Below are positions 42,336 through 51,463 of a stretch of 64,000 bases of DNA, in pieces. A program made the position numbers and the translations under genes. Origin of the DNA: Parafannyhessea umbonata (GTDB lineage: Bacteria; Actinomycetota; Coriobacteriia; Coriobacteriales; Atopobiaceae); assembly GCF_012844235.1 (NCBI RefSeq), contig NZ_JABAGR010000002.1, positions 62,001-126,000 on the forward strand, given 5' to 3'. A model generated the notes under the pieces. The model did not search any database. It worked only from the letters and a program-made list of their open reading frames with translations, and was not told the DNA's origin. The stretch's first letter is position 1. Every line of letters starts with the position of its first letter.

Positions 42336-43897
42336 CAGCGGGGGAGCAGGTTGGTGCAGCGGCATCAAGGATTGTCGCGTATGCCGTCGGGCATCGCATA
42401 ATCGAACCAGGGGACGAGCGCTGGGCCTACAACCGTCTCCTCGAGTGCTCGGGGCAGACGTCGCCCGCCCCCAGCGACCTCTCTTGGGCTAAGGCACAGG
42501 TTCTTCTCGACGGGTACGACTTTGAGAGCGACCTCTCGACCTTGGCGGACGCTGCGGTAGAATACGGCGCCGCGCAGGATAGCGCTACGGGCAGAGATCG
42601 CATCTCCATGCGACTCATGGGGTCGATCATGGCTCGGCCGTCCGAGGTGACCAGACGCTTCCGCTCGATTGGGAGCCGCGAGGGAGCGCTTGCTGCGACC
42701 GACTGGTTCTATCGGCTCTGCTGCGACGTCGACTACGTCCGGCGCTCCGCCATCGCGAGGAACCTCAAGTGGTCGTGCCCAACGCAATGGGGGGACCTCG
42801 AGATCACCATCAACAAGTCTAAGCCCGAGAAGGACCCACGTGACATCGCCGCCGCCGCGACGGCTTCCGCGGGGGAGAAGTACCCTGCGTGCGCGCTCTG
42901 CCGCGAGAACGAGGGCTATGGCGGCAGGGCGGCGTCGGACGCGGGCGGCCATGCGGCTCGTCAGAACCTTCGAATCATCCCCATCGAGCTGGGAGGGGAG
43001 GGATGGGGCTTTCAGTACAGCCCCTACGCCTATTTCGAAGAGCATTGCATCGTAATGAGCGATGAGCACAGGCCGATGCACGTCGACAGGGCGTCACTTG
43101 GATGCCTGCTGGATTTCGTGGGCCAGTTCCCGCACTATTTCGTCGGGTCGAATGCGGACCTGCCCATAGTGGGAGGGTCGATCCTGTCTCACGACCACTT
43201 CCAGGGAGGCAGGCATGTGTTCGCGATGACTCGTGCGGAAGTGGCGGAGCCCTTCGAGATGGACGCGCATCCAGGAGTTGAGGCCGGCGTCCTTTTGTGG
43301 CCGCTCTCGGTCATACGGCTAAGGAGCGCTGACCGTGATGAGCTCCTTGGCTCGGCGGAGCATGTGCTGGACGTCTGGCGCGACTGGGATGACGCCTCGG
43401 TGGGCATCGTCTCCCATGCGGCGGACGGAACGCGCCACAACACGGTAACGCCGATATGCCGCATGAGGGACGGGCGATTCGAGCTCGACCTTGCCCTGCG
43501 CTGCAACGTGACCACGGAAGAGCATCCGCTCGGCGTGTTCCACCCGCATGCCGACAAGTGGCACATCAAGAAGGAGAACATCGGCCTTATCGAGGTCATG
43601 GGTCTCGCGATTCTTCCGCCTCGCCTCGAGCGCGAGATTGGGGCTGTGAGGGAGCGAATCGTCGAGGGTAGGCTCGACGGCATGGAGGATGACCCGCTCT
43701 GTGCGCCACATGCGGACTGGGCGAGGCGCGTTGCGGAGAGGAGGCCGGAGCTCCTGGGGGCGAGCGAGGACGTTTCGCGCGAGGCGATGCGTCAGGAGGT
43801 TGGCATGGTGTTCTGCCACGTGCTCGAGGACGCCGGCGTCTTTAAGTGGGACGAGACGGGGCGCGCTGCACTCGGAAGGTTCCTCGCAGCTCTCTAG
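42320..43897 (+). CDS. galT: UDP-glucose--hexose-1-phosphate uridylyltransferase, type 2
   Basis: A 525-residue GalT of the long Firmicutes type. It converts galactose-1-phosphate and UDP-glucose into UDP-galactose and glucose-1-phosphate. The catalytic HIT-like segment is SHDHFQGGRH. CxxC-like ACALCREN (about 195) and HADKWHIKKENIGLIEVMGLA are typical. The ATG at 42320 overlaps galK by 16 bases; its SD (GGGAGC) is fair. It ends the operon, 26 bases before the convergent cyclophilin gene. No galE is in the window. Confidence 0.92.
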   Translation: MERNVAAGEQVGAAASRIVAYAVGHRIIEPGDERWAYNRLLECSGQTSPAPSDLSWAKAQVLLDGYDFESDLSTLADAAVEYGAAQDSATGRDRISMRLMGSIMARPSEVTRRFRSIGSREGALAATDWFYRLCCDVDYVRRSAIARNLKWSCPTQWGDLEITINKSKPEKDPRDIAAAATASAGEKYPACALCRENEGYGGRAASDAGGHAARQNLRIIPIELGGEGWGFQYSPYAYFEEHCIVMSDEHRPMHVDRASLGCLLDFVGQFPHYFVGSNADLPIVGGSILSHDHFQGGRHVFAMTRAEVAEPFEMDAHPGVEAGVLLWPLSVIRLRSADRDELLGSAEHVLDVWRDWDDASVGIVSHAADGTRHNTVTPICRMRDGRFELDLALRCNVTTEEHPLGVFHPHADKWHIKKENIGLIEVMGLAILPPRLEREIGAVRERIVEGRLDGMEDDPLCAPHADWARRVAERRPELLGASEDVSREAMRQEVGMVFCHVLEDAGVFKWDETGRAALGRFLAAL

Positions 43898-43923
43898 GGG
43901 GAGCGTCAAGTGGTCTCGGAGAA

Positions 43924-44604
43924 TCAGTCGGTCATCCGAATGCTTGCGATGACCGGCTGATTGTCTTTCTCGACGGTGCCGTTGTCGTCCGTGACGGGCG
44001 TGTTGTCGCAGATGGAGTCAACGACCTCCATGCCCGAGGTCACCCTGCCGAACGCGGCGTACTGGCCGTCGAGGTTGCTGGAGTCCTCCTGCATGATGAA
44101 GAACTGCGAGCTGGCGGAGTTGTAGTCGTCGGAGCGCGCCATGCTGATAACGCCGCGTTTGTGCTGGATGGCGTTAGTGACGCCGTTCGCGCTGAACTCG
44201 CCCTTGATGCGCTGGTCGGAGCCGCCCGTGCCGTCGCCGTTGGGGTCTCCGCCCTGGATCATGAAGCCCTTAATCACCCGGTGGAACGTGAGGCCGTCGT
44301 AGAAGCCGGCGTTTGCCAGGCGTGCGAAGTTGCTGACCGTGATGGGCGTGTTGGTCGCGTTGAGCTCGAGCTTTATTGTGCCCAGGCCCTTGACCTCGAT
44401 CGTGGCGTGGTGGATGCCGGTGTCGTAGCCGTTGTCGAGCGGCTTCGTGAGGATCTCCTTCGACTGTGCCCCGGAGTCGCCCTCGTCAGAGGACGACTTG
44501 GACGTGCCCGAGTTGGAGTCAAAGCACGACGCGAGCGCCAGCGCCGCGCCCCCTGCGACGAAGGTGGCCAGGAAGCTGCGGCGGGTGATGTGGTCGTGGG
44601 TCAT
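43924..44604 (-). CDS. Lipoprotein peptidyl-prolyl cis-trans isomerase (cyclophilin type)
   Basis: A 226-residue exported foldase. The N-terminus has a twin-arginine-like RRSFLA (residues 8-13), a hydrophobic stretch and a lipobox LASC with Cys27, so it is probably a Tat- or Sec-exported lipoprotein. A Ser/Asp-rich spacer of about 25 residues follows. The cyclophilin domain has FHRVIKGFMIQGGDP and a core QFFI with the catalytic Arg in FHRVI. The ATG at 44604 follows GAGGAG. It likely helps exported proteins fold. It stands alone. Confidence 0.9.
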   Translation of the reverse strand: MTHDHITRRSFLATFVAGGAALALASCFDSNSGTSKSSSDEGDSGAQSKEILTKPLDNGYDTGIHHATIEVKGLGTIKLELNATNTPITVSNFARLANAGFYDGLTFHRVIKGFMIQGGDPNGDGTGGSDQRIKGEFSANGVTNAIQHKRGVISMARSDDYNSASSQFFIMQEDSSNLDGQYAAFGRVTSGMEVVDSICDNTPVTDDNGTVEKDNQPVIASIRMTD

Positions 44605-44910
44605 GCTCTTCTCCTCAGAGCCATGGCGGCCAAGGCTCGACCGTGGCTCAAGTCATCGCAAAGTGGCAGTTTCATGAGTCAACACTGGCAATTTTACCAA
44701 TAACCCTAATAAGTTGCGAATTCGATGGGCGAACGGGCCCAATTTGCTCTCGTTGGTGCCAGACGTGGGGTGTCTTGTGCCGCCTCTGATTGGGCGAGAG
44801 GGACTAGAGGGGCTAGAAGAACGAGAAAGGCACGCCGCACCAATCGATGCGACGTGCCCCGTGGAAGGTCCTTGTGCCCGGGAGCCCTCGTGCGCCCCCG
44901 CTGGCTGTCC
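44605..44910. other. Intergenic region between cyclophilin and ABC exporter genes
   Basis: About 300 bases. The right side holds the minus-strand terminator of the exporter operon. On the minus strand a TTGACT near 44676-44681 could be the -35 of the cyclophilin promoter, but the -10 is poor. No gene is supported. Confidence 0.5.
44820..44858 (-). terminator. Intrinsic terminator of the ABC exporter operon
   Basis: On the minus strand GGCACGTCGCA pairs with TGCGGCGTGCC (one T-G wobble) around an eight-base loop, followed by TTTCTCGTTCTT. It lies 53 bases past the stop at 44911. Confidence 0.75.
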
Positions 44911-46890
44911 CTACTCCAGCTCGAAGGCCCCGGTGTACAACTGATAGTACGTGCCGTGCTGGGCGATCAGCTCGTCGTGGGTGCCCTTCTCGATGATGCG
45001 GCCGTGGTCGAGCACGATAATCACGTTGGAGTTGCGCACCGTGGAGAGCCTGTGCGCGATGACGAACGTGGTGCGTCCGTACATGAGGGCGTCCATGCCC
45101 TTCTGGACGATCTGCTCGGTGCGGGTGTCGATGGAGGAGGTCGCCTCGTCCAGGATCATGGCGGGGGGGTCGGCGACGGCCGCACGCGCGATGGAGAGCA
45201 GCTGGCGCTGGCCCTGCGAGAGCTGGGTGGCGTTGTCGGTGAGCATGGTCTGGTAGCCGTCGGGGAGGCGCCGGATGAAGCTGTCGGCGCCGGCGAGCTT
45301 TGCGGCGCCGATGCACTCCTCGTCCGTGGCGTCAAGGCGCCCGTAGCGGATGTTGTCCATGACGGTGCCGGTGAACAGGTTCACGTCCTGCAGCACGATG
45401 CCCAGGGAGCGGCGCAGGTCGCCCTTGCGGATCTTGTTGATGTTGATGCCGTCGTAGCGGATCTTGCCATCGGCGATGTCATAGAAGCGGTTGATGAGGT
45501 TCGTGATGGTGGTCTTGCCGGCACCCGTCGCGCCGACGAACGCAACCTTCTGGCCGGGCTTCGCGAACAGCGAGATGTCGTGCAGGACGGTGTGGTCCGG
45601 CGTGTAGCCGAAGTCGACGTGCGAGAGGCGGATGTCGCCCGCGAGCGGCGTGTACGTGACGCTGCCGTCGTGGTGCGGGTGCTTCCACGCCCAGGTCTCG
45701 GTGCGCTCCTGGCACTCCTCGAGCTCGCCGGCAGCGTTCTTGCGCACGTTCACGAGGGTGACGTAGCCCTCGTCCTCCTCGGGCTTCTCGTCTATGAGCG
45801 AGAAGATCCGCTCCGCACCGGCGAGGCCCATGACCACGAAGTTGATCTGCTGTGACACCTGGCCGATGGAGCCGGCGAAGCGCTTCGTCATGTTGAGGAA
45901 CGGCACGACGACGGCGATGGACAGGGCCATGCCGCTGATGGAGGGGTTGGGGAAGCCGGTGGTGAGGAAGGCGATGCCTGCGAGGGCGACGATGACGTAG
46001 GCGAGGTTGCCCATGTTCATGAGGACGGGTATGAGGGTGTTGCCGTAGGTGTTCGCGGTGCGCGACGCCTCGTACAGCGCGTCGTTCACGGCGTCGAACT
46101 CCTCGATGGTCTTGTCCTCGTGCGTGAAGACCTTGATGACCTTCTCGCCGTTCATGGCCTCCTCTGCGAAGCCCTCGGTCTTGGCGAGCTGGATCTGCTG
46201 GTCGAGGAAGTAGTGGGCGCTCTTGCCGCCGAGGACGCGGGTGGCGTAGACCATGCACGCGACCATGATGAGCACGACGACGGACAGCGGGATGGAGTAC
46301 CACAGCATGATGGCGAGGACGGAGATCATGGCGAAGAGCATCGTGAGCAGGTTGGGCAGCGACTGGCCGATGAGCTGGCGCAGCGTGTCGACGTCGTTGG
46401 TGTAGTGGCTCATGATGTCGCCGTGCTTGTTGGTGTCGAAGTAGCGGATGGGCAGGCTCTCCATGTGGTCGAACATCTGGTTGCGCACGTGCATGAGCGT
46501 GCCCTGGCACACGATGGCGCCAAGCTGCGTGTAGGCGATGTTGGCGGCGAGCGCGATGACGTAGCACGTTATGAGGCTCGCGGCGACCCGGCCGACCTTG
46601 GGCGCGGCGCCCGCCCAGTCACCCGTGGGGAACGCGTGCTGCACGATGTCGATTGCCTGCTGCAGGAAGATGGACGGCACGGACGCGAGCACGGACGACG
46701 CGATGATGCAGAGGACCATGACCGTCGCGTGCACGGGGTAGTAGTGGAACACGGTACGCAGGATGCGCTTGAACGTGGCGCCGGGCCTCTGGGAGCCGCG
46801 GTGTCCCGAGGTGGGGGCGCCTGCCTGCGGGGATGCTTGCTCGGGGCGCGCGGCCTCGTTCTTCTCGCGAGTGTTGGCGTCGCTACTCAT
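44911..46890 (-). CDS. ABC transporter ATP-binding/permease protein (exporter subunit B)
   Basis: A 659-residue half-transporter with six membrane helices in the first 360 residues and a C-terminal nucleotide-binding domain. Walker A is GATGAGKTT, the signature LSQGQ and Walker B MILDEATSSID with the catalytic Glu intact. A roughly 40-residue Ala/Gln-rich N-terminal extension and an extra loop before the ATPase domain (about 380-420) are present. The ATG at 46890 follows AAGGAGG and overlaps the preceding subunit gene by eight bases. It forms a heterodimer with that subunit. Multidrug or toxin export is inferred from family and MarR linkage. Confidence 0.92.
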   Translation of the reverse strand: MSSDANTREKNEAARPEQASPQAGAPTSGHRGSQRPGATFKRILRTVFHYYPVHATVMVLCIIASSVLASVPSIFLQQAIDIVQHAFPTGDWAGAAPKVGRVAASLITCYVIALAANIAYTQLGAIVCQGTLMHVRNQMFDHMESLPIRYFDTNKHGDIMSHYTNDVDTLRQLIGQSLPNLLTMLFAMISVLAIMLWYSIPLSVVVLIMVACMVYATRVLGGKSAHYFLDQQIQLAKTEGFAEEAMNGEKVIKVFTHEDKTIEEFDAVNDALYEASRTANTYGNTLIPVLMNMGNLAYVIVALAGIAFLTTGFPNPSISGMALSIAVVVPFLNMTKRFAGSIGQVSQQINFVVMGLAGAERIFSLIDEKPEEDEGYVTLVNVRKNAAGELEECQERTETWAWKHPHHDGSVTYTPLAGDIRLSHVDFGYTPDHTVLHDISLFAKPGQKVAFVGATGAGKTTITNLINRFYDIADGKIRYDGININKIRKGDLRRSLGIVLQDVNLFTGTVMDNIRYGRLDATDEECIGAAKLAGADSFIRRLPDGYQTMLTDNATQLSQGQRQLLSIARAAVADPPAMILDEATSSIDTRTEQIVQKGMDALMYGRTTFVIAHRLSTVRNSNVIIVLDHGRIIEKGTHDELIAQHGTYYQLYTGAFELE

Positions 46891-48703
46891 GGTCTGCCTC
46901 CTTCTTCTCCTCGCCCATCTGGCTCATCTTCGCGTCGTGCGACTGCTTGTTCTGCGTCGTGTACGTCTCGCGGTAGATGTCGTTGGTGCGCAGGAGCTCG
47001 TCGTGGGTGCCGATGGCGTCTATCTGGCCGTCGCGCATGACGACGATGCGGTCGCACGACTCGATGGAGCTGGTGCGCTGGGCGATGATGATCTTGGTGG
47101 TCTCGGGGATGTAGCTGCGGAAGCCCTGCTGGATGAGCTTGTCGGTCTTCGTGTCGACCGCGGAGGTCGAGTCGTCCAGGATGAGGACCTTCGGCTTCTT
47201 GAGGAGGGCGCGCGCGATGCACAGGCGCTGCTTCTGGCCGCCGGAGACGTTGGCGCCGCCCTGCTCGATGTACGTGTCGTACTTCTGGGGGAAGCGCTGG
47301 ACGAACTCGTCCGCCTGGGCGAGCCTGCACGCCTCGACGAGCTCCTCGTCCGTGGCGTTCTGGTTGCCCCAGCGCAGGTTGTCCTTGATGGTGCCCGAGA
47401 AGAGCACGTTGCGCTGCAGGACGACGGCCACCTGGTTGCGCAGGGTGTCGAGGTCGTAGTCGCGCACGTCGTGGCCGCCGACGCGGACCGTGCCCGTCGT
47501 GACGTCGTACAGGCGGCTGATGAGCTGGATGAGCGTGGACTTGGAGGAGCCGGTGCCGCCGAGGATGCCGATCGTCTCGCCGCTCTTGATGTGGAGGTCG
47601 ATGTCCTTCAGGGCCATGCGCTCGGCCTTCTTGGAGTACTCGAAGCTGACGTGGTCGAAGTCGATCGAGCCGTCAGGCACCGAGAGCAGGGGGTTCTGCG
47701 GGTTGGTGATGTCGCTTTTCTCGACGAGGACCTCGCAGAGGCGGCGTGCGCCCTCCTCGGCCATGGTGACCATCACGAAGACCATGGACAGCATCATGAG
47801 GCTCATGAGCATGCTGAAGCCGTACGTGATGAGCGCGGACATCTGTCCGACGCCCATGAGCTGGGCCTTCGAGCTGACGATGGTGTACGAGCCGAAGTAG
47901 ACGACGAAGAGGTAGATGAGGTCGATCGAGAGCGTCATGAGCGGGGACATCCACGCGAGGATGCGCTCGACGTGCACGAAGTCGTGGTAGAGCTCCCCGG
48001 ATGCGGCGTTGAACTTCTGCTTCTCGTGCTCCTCGCGGACGAAGGACTTCACGACGCGGATGCCGGAGACGTTCTCCTCGACGGAGTCGTTCAGGCGGTC
48101 GTACTTCTTGAAGATGCGCTTGAAGATGGGCATGACCGTGAGGGAGATCTTGAACACGGCAAATCCGAGAAGGACGGAGACGACCACGAACGCCGCGGCC
48201 ATGGGGCCGCCGGTGACGAACGCCATCACGATGGAGAACAAGATCATGAGCGGGGCGCGCACGACGAGGCGGAGCAGCATCATGTACGCCTGCTGGACGT
48301 TGTTGACGTCCGTCGTGAGCCTCGTGACGAGCGAGCTGGTGCTGAAGTGGTCGATGTTGCTGAACGAGAAGCGCTGGATCTGCGCGAACACGTCGTGGCG
48401 CAGGTTGCGCGCGAAGCCCGTGGAGGCCTTGGCGCAGGTGATGCCCGCCATGGTACCGCAGAAGAGCGAGACGAGCGCCATGAGCACGAGCGTGACGGCA
48501 TAGGGGGCGATGTCGCCGAAGCCGCCGCCGAGCGAGATCTTGTCGATCAGGCCGGCCGTCTCGAACGGGATGAGGCACTCGACGGCGACCTCTCCCAGGA
48601 CGAAGAGGGGGGTCACGATCGCGCTTGCCTTGAACTCGCGAATGCTGGCCCCGAGCGTCTTTACTATCTGGCCGTATGTCAGGCCTTGCTGCTGTTTCGG
48701 CAT
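46883..48703 (-). CDS. ABC transporter ATP-binding/permease protein (exporter subunit A, degenerate site)
   Basis: A 606-residue half-transporter with a six-helix domain and an ATPase domain. Walker A is GGTGSSKST and the signature VSGGQKQRL is intact. Walker B ends LILDDSTSAVD, where Asp replaces the catalytic Glu. Such a change marks the non-hydrolysing site in heterodimeric exporters such as BmrCD and TM287/288, so this subunit should pair with the downstream one. The ATG at 48703 follows GGAGGGG. It overlaps the end of the MarR gene by 25 bases and the next subunit by 8. Confidence 0.93.
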   Translation of the reverse strand: MPKQQQGLTYGQIVKTLGASIREFKASAIVTPLFVLGEVAVECLIPFETAGLIDKISLGGGFGDIAPYAVTLVLMALVSLFCGTMAGITCAKASTGFARNLRHDVFAQIQRFSFSNIDHFSTSSLVTRLTTDVNNVQQAYMMLLRLVVRAPLMILFSIVMAFVTGGPMAAAFVVVSVLLGFAVFKISLTVMPIFKRIFKKYDRLNDSVEENVSGIRVVKSFVREEHEKQKFNAASGELYHDFVHVERILAWMSPLMTLSIDLIYLFVVYFGSYTIVSSKAQLMGVGQMSALITYGFSMLMSLMMLSMVFVMVTMAEEGARRLCEVLVEKSDITNPQNPLLSVPDGSIDFDHVSFEYSKKAERMALKDIDLHIKSGETIGILGGTGSSKSTLIQLISRLYDVTTGTVRVGGHDVRDYDLDTLRNQVAVVLQRNVLFSGTIKDNLRWGNQNATDEELVEACRLAQADEFVQRFPQKYDTYIEQGGANVSGGQKQRLCIARALLKKPKVLILDDSTSAVDTKTDKLIQQGFRSYIPETTKIIIAQRTSSIESCDRIVVMRDGQIDAIGTHDELLRTNDIYRETYTTQNKQSHDAKMSQMGEEKKEADHE

Positions 48704-49179
48704 GAGGTCTCCCCTCCGACGTAGCCTTGTGTTTCCCAATGGTCCCGCACGCGCTTGAGCAGGTCGCGGAGCTCGCGCTTCTCGTCCTCGGTCAGGACGG
48801 AGAGGCTGTCCTTCTCGAACGCCTCCTTGCGGGCGAGCATCTGCCTTGCCGTCTGCGCGCCTTCGTCCGTGAGGACTATCTCGAGCTGCCTGCGGTCGGC
48901 CTCCGAGCGCGTGCGCGTGATGAGCCCCTCCGACTCGAGCTTCGACAGCACCTCCGAGAGCGCCGCCGAAGAGATGTGAGTGCGCTCGAGCAGCTCGCGC
49001 TGGGGCAGGTGCCCGTCATGCTCGAGCAGGCGTCCCAGAATGACGTTCTTGCCGCCGCGACCGCCCGCATGCCAGTAGAGGAAATGCCCGAAGAATCCCA
49101 TGTCGTGCAGGACCTCGTCCTCTGGCGTCGACGCGCGGTCGCGGGGCTGACGACCGGGGTCTGCGTCCCTTTTCGTCAC
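48679..49179 (-). CDS. MarR family transcriptional regulator
   Basis: A 166-residue winged-helix regulator. HLPQRELLERTHISSAALSEVLSKLE is the helix-turn-helix and RTRSEADRRQLEIVLTDEG the wing with the conserved DRR. The GTG at 49179 follows AGGAGG at five bases. It is the first gene of a MarR-ABC-ABC operon. A 16-bp palindrome upstream (49217-49232) is the likely operator, so the operon should be induced when a drug or metabolite releases MarR. Confidence 0.92.
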   Translation of the reverse strand: MTKRDADPGRQPRDRASTPEDEVLHDMGFFGHFLYWHAGGRGGKNVILGRLLEHDGHLPQRELLERTHISSAALSEVLSKLESEGLITRTRSEADRRQLEIVLTDEGAQTARQMLARKEAFEKDSLSVLTEDEKRELRDLLKRVRDHWETQGYVGGETSCRNSSKA

Positions 49180-49216
49180 CCGTACCTCCTGTTCCTAGTT
49201 GCATCGGACGCAAAAA

Positions 49217-49232
49217 TGCTAGGTGCCTAGCA
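49217..49232. promoter_or_regulatory. Probable MarR operator
   Basis: TGCTAGG-TG-CCTAGCA is a palindrome with perfect seven-base arms, 38 bases upstream of the marR start. A further CCTAG half-site lies at 49194-49198. Size and position fit MarR autoregulation. Confidence 0.65.
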
Positions 49233-49335
49233 AATGGGGGTCAATGCACATTGGGGATTCGCAAGGTACCTTCACATTCAGGATCGCCGGCCCCAAGCGG
49301 GCGGCGCCGCGGAAAATGGCTGAATTATTTGGGAC

Positions 49336-49401
49336 GGTAAGGCGGCGTTACCTGCGACCTTACAAACAGCTAACGCTATGTAAGGCAATTGTAAACGCCA
49401 G
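49336..49401 (+). promoter_or_regulatory. Pho box: six 11-bp phased repeats upstream of pstS
   Basis: Cut into 11-mers, the segment shows a TAA/TTA-type core at the same phase in each: GGTAAGG, GTTACC, CTTACA, CTAACG, GTAAGG and GTAAAC. PhoB/PhoP-type regulators bind 11-bp-spaced direct repeats, and the probable cognate regulator gene lies in the same operon. The phase is seen; binding is inferred. Confidence 0.55.
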
Positions 49402-49529
49402 TCACGGCCCGGTAAGTCAGGGTGGATGACGCTCCCTGGGAGCCTGGCGGGTCATAGCATCCAAGTCGAAACGAGCCGAGCGACCGCAATCGCCGTGGCG
49501 CAGGCTCAAGACAAAGCGGAAGGAAGCAT

Positions 49530-50480
49530 ATGTCTCACAGCATGTCTCGTCGCAAGTTCGTCACCATCTCTGGCGCATCCCTCGCCGCGACCCTCGGCCT
49601 GGGCCTTGCGGCTTGCGGCGGAAGCTCCGACACCGACTCCAACGCGTCCAAGTCGGACTCGTCCTCCAGCTCGAGCAAGGAGGTCTCCGGCAACATCACC
49701 GCCGTCGGCTCCACCGCGCTCCAGCCCCTTGTCGAGGCCGCCGCGGAGCAGTACATGAACGAGAACCCCGGCGTGCAGATCACCGTCCAGGGCGGTGGCT
49801 CCGGCCAGGGCATCACGCAGATTGCCCAGGGCGCCGTGCAGATCGGCGACTCCGACGTCTTCGCCGAGGAGAAGCTCGAGAACAAGGACGACGCCAAGAA
49901 ACTGAAGGATAACAAGGTCGCCGTCGTGGGCATGGGTCCCGTCGTGCACCCGGACGTCAAGGTCGACAACCTCACCATCGACCAGCTCAAGGGCATCTTC
50001 ACCGGCAAGGTGACCAACTGGAAGGAGGTCGGCGGCGACGACAAGGAGATCGTTGTCATCAACCGCGCTGCCGGCTCCGGAACCCGCGCCACGTTCGAGA
50101 GCGCCGTGCTCGGCGGCGACAAGGTCCCCGAGGACTTCAAGCCGCAGGAGCAGGACTCCTCGGGCACCGTCGTCAAGATGGTCGCCCAGACGCCCAACTC
50201 CATCAGCTACCTCGCGTTCTCCTACTTCAGCGACGACGTGAAGGCGCTTAAGGTCGGTGGCGTCGAGCCCAAGGACAAGAACGTCGAGACCAACGACTGG
50301 ACCATCTGGGCCTACGAGCACATGTACACCGCCGCGAAGCCGGGCGCCGCGACGGCCGACTTCATCAAGTACATGCTCTCCGACGACGTCCAGGGCACCC
50401 TCGTCAAGAAGACGGGCTACATCTCCACCAAGGGCATGAAGGTCGAGCGCGACGCCGACGGCAACGTCAAGAAGCTCTAG
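49530..50480 (+). CDS. pstS: Phosphate ABC transporter substrate-binding lipoprotein PstS
   Basis: A 316-residue extracytoplasmic phosphate-binding protein. The N-terminus has RRKF (7-10) and lipobox LAAC with Cys29, followed by a Ser-rich linker (31-50). The binding-site motifs VGSTALQPL, DSDVFAEEK and NRAAGSGTRATFE are the classic phosphate contacts. The ATG at 49530 follows GGAAGGAA. It is the first gene of pstS-pstC-pstA-pstB1-pstB2-phoU-regulator-kinase, preceded by a Pho-type repeat array, so it should be induced by phosphate starvation. Confidence 0.95.
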   Translation: MSHSMSRRKFVTISGASLAATLGLGLAACGGSSDTDSNASKSDSSSSSSKEVSGNITAVGSTALQPLVEAAAEQYMNENPGVQITVQGGGSGQGITQIAQGAVQIGDSDVFAEEKLENKDDAKKLKDNKVAVVGMGPVVHPDVKVDNLTIDQLKGIFTGKVTNWKEVGGDDKEIVVINRAAGSGTRATFESAVLGGDKVPEDFKPQEQDSSGTVVKMVAQTPNSISYLAFSYFSDDVKALKVGGVEPKDKNVETNDWTIWAYEHMYTAAKPGAATADFIKYMLSDDVQGTLVKKTGYISTKGMKVERDADGNVKKL

Positions 50481-50509
50481 GGTTCGCGTACCTCGTCTAG
50501 CAAGGCATT

Positions 50510-51463
50510 ATGTCAAGGGAGAAGATCGTGTCATCACAGTCCAGTCCATCCTCAGAGGTGGTTGGCGTCTCTCCCAAGCGACGGATTGAACGCAGGGGCC
50601 AGATCCTCACTGGCCTCTGCGTCATGCTTGTCGTCGTCTTGGTGCTGACGCTCATCTTCATGGTGTGCTCGAGGGGCATCTCGACCTTCGCGAAGGACGG
50701 CATCCCTCTGGGGTCCTTCTTCGCGGGTACCACGTGGAACCCGCACCAGAACGGTGCCGACGGGGTCCCTCTCGTGGGCGCCCTGCCCATGATCGTCTGT
50801 TCCTTCTCGGTCACGCTGCTCTCGTGCCTGCTTGCGCTGCCGTTCGCGCTCGGTGCCTCCATCTTCGTGGTCGAGGTGGCCCCCGGCTTCGGCAGCCGCG
50901 TGTTCCGCCCGCTCACGGAGGTGCTCGTCGGCATCCCGTCGGTCGTGTTCGGCCTCGTCGGCCTCGGCGTCGTCGTGCCGTGGATGCGCGGCCTCGTCGG
51001 CGGCACGGGCTACGGCATCCTCTCGGCCTCCATCGTGCTCGCCGTCATGATCCTGCCCACGGTCACGTCGCTCTCGACGGACGCGCTCGCCGCGGTGCCA
51101 AACGCGTATCGCGACGGCTCGTACGGCCTGGGCTGCACGCGGTGGCAGACCGTCGTGGGCGTCGTGCTCCCCTCGGCCCTGCCCGACATCATGACCGCGG
51201 TCATCATGGGCATGAGCCGCGCGTTCGGCGAGGCGCTCGCCGTCCAGATGATCATCGGCAATGCGCCGCAGATGCCGGCCGGCCTGTTCACCCCGGCCTC
51301 CACGCTCACGTCCGTCCTGACCATGGGCATGGGCAACGAGGCCATGGGCACCGTCGCAAACGACGTGCTCTGGGCGCTCGCCATGGTGCTCCTTGCGATG
51401 TCCCTCGTCTTCATCCTCATCGTCAACCTCATCGGAAGGAAGGGGGGCGCAAAGCATGACTAG
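50510..51463 (+). CDS. pstC: Phosphate ABC transporter permease PstC
   Basis: A 317-residue inner-membrane permease with six helices. The EAA-type loop (ALAAVPNAYRDGSYGLGCTRWQTV region, about 190-220) contacts PstB. The ATG at 50510 has a weak AAGG; a GTG at 50528 with AAGGGAG six bases upstream is equally likely. The stop overlaps pstA by eight bases. It forms the channel with PstA. Confidence 0.95.
   Translation: MSREKIVSSQSSPSSEVVGVSPKRRIERRGQILTGLCVMLVVVLVLTLIFMVCSRGISTFAKDGIPLGSFFAGTTWNPHQNGADGVPLVGALPMIVCSFSVTLLSCLLALPFALGASIFVVEVAPGFGSRVFRPLTEVLVGIPSVVFGLVGLGVVVPWMRGLVGGTGYGILSASIVLAVMILPTVTSLSTDALAAVPNAYRDGSYGLGCTRWQTVVGVVLPSALPDIMTAVIMGMSRAFGEALAVQMIIGNAPQMPAGLFTPASTLTSVLTMGMGNEAMGTVANDVLWALAMVLLAMSLVFILIVNLIGRKGGAKHD

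Larger units (their letters stand above)
49180..49529. other. Divergent regulatory region between marR and pstS
   Basis: 350 bases with no gene. It contains the MarR palindrome (49217-49232) and the phased Pho-type repeats (49336-49401). A short perfect hairpin GCTCCC-T-GGGAGC (49431-49443) lies in the pstS leader. No clean -35/-10 pair was found. Confidence 0.6.

Noticed and set aside
46763-48724. Long open frame antisense to an ABC exporter gene
   Set aside because: Same GC-driven artefact; the product has no recognisable domain while the minus strand is a clear exporter.
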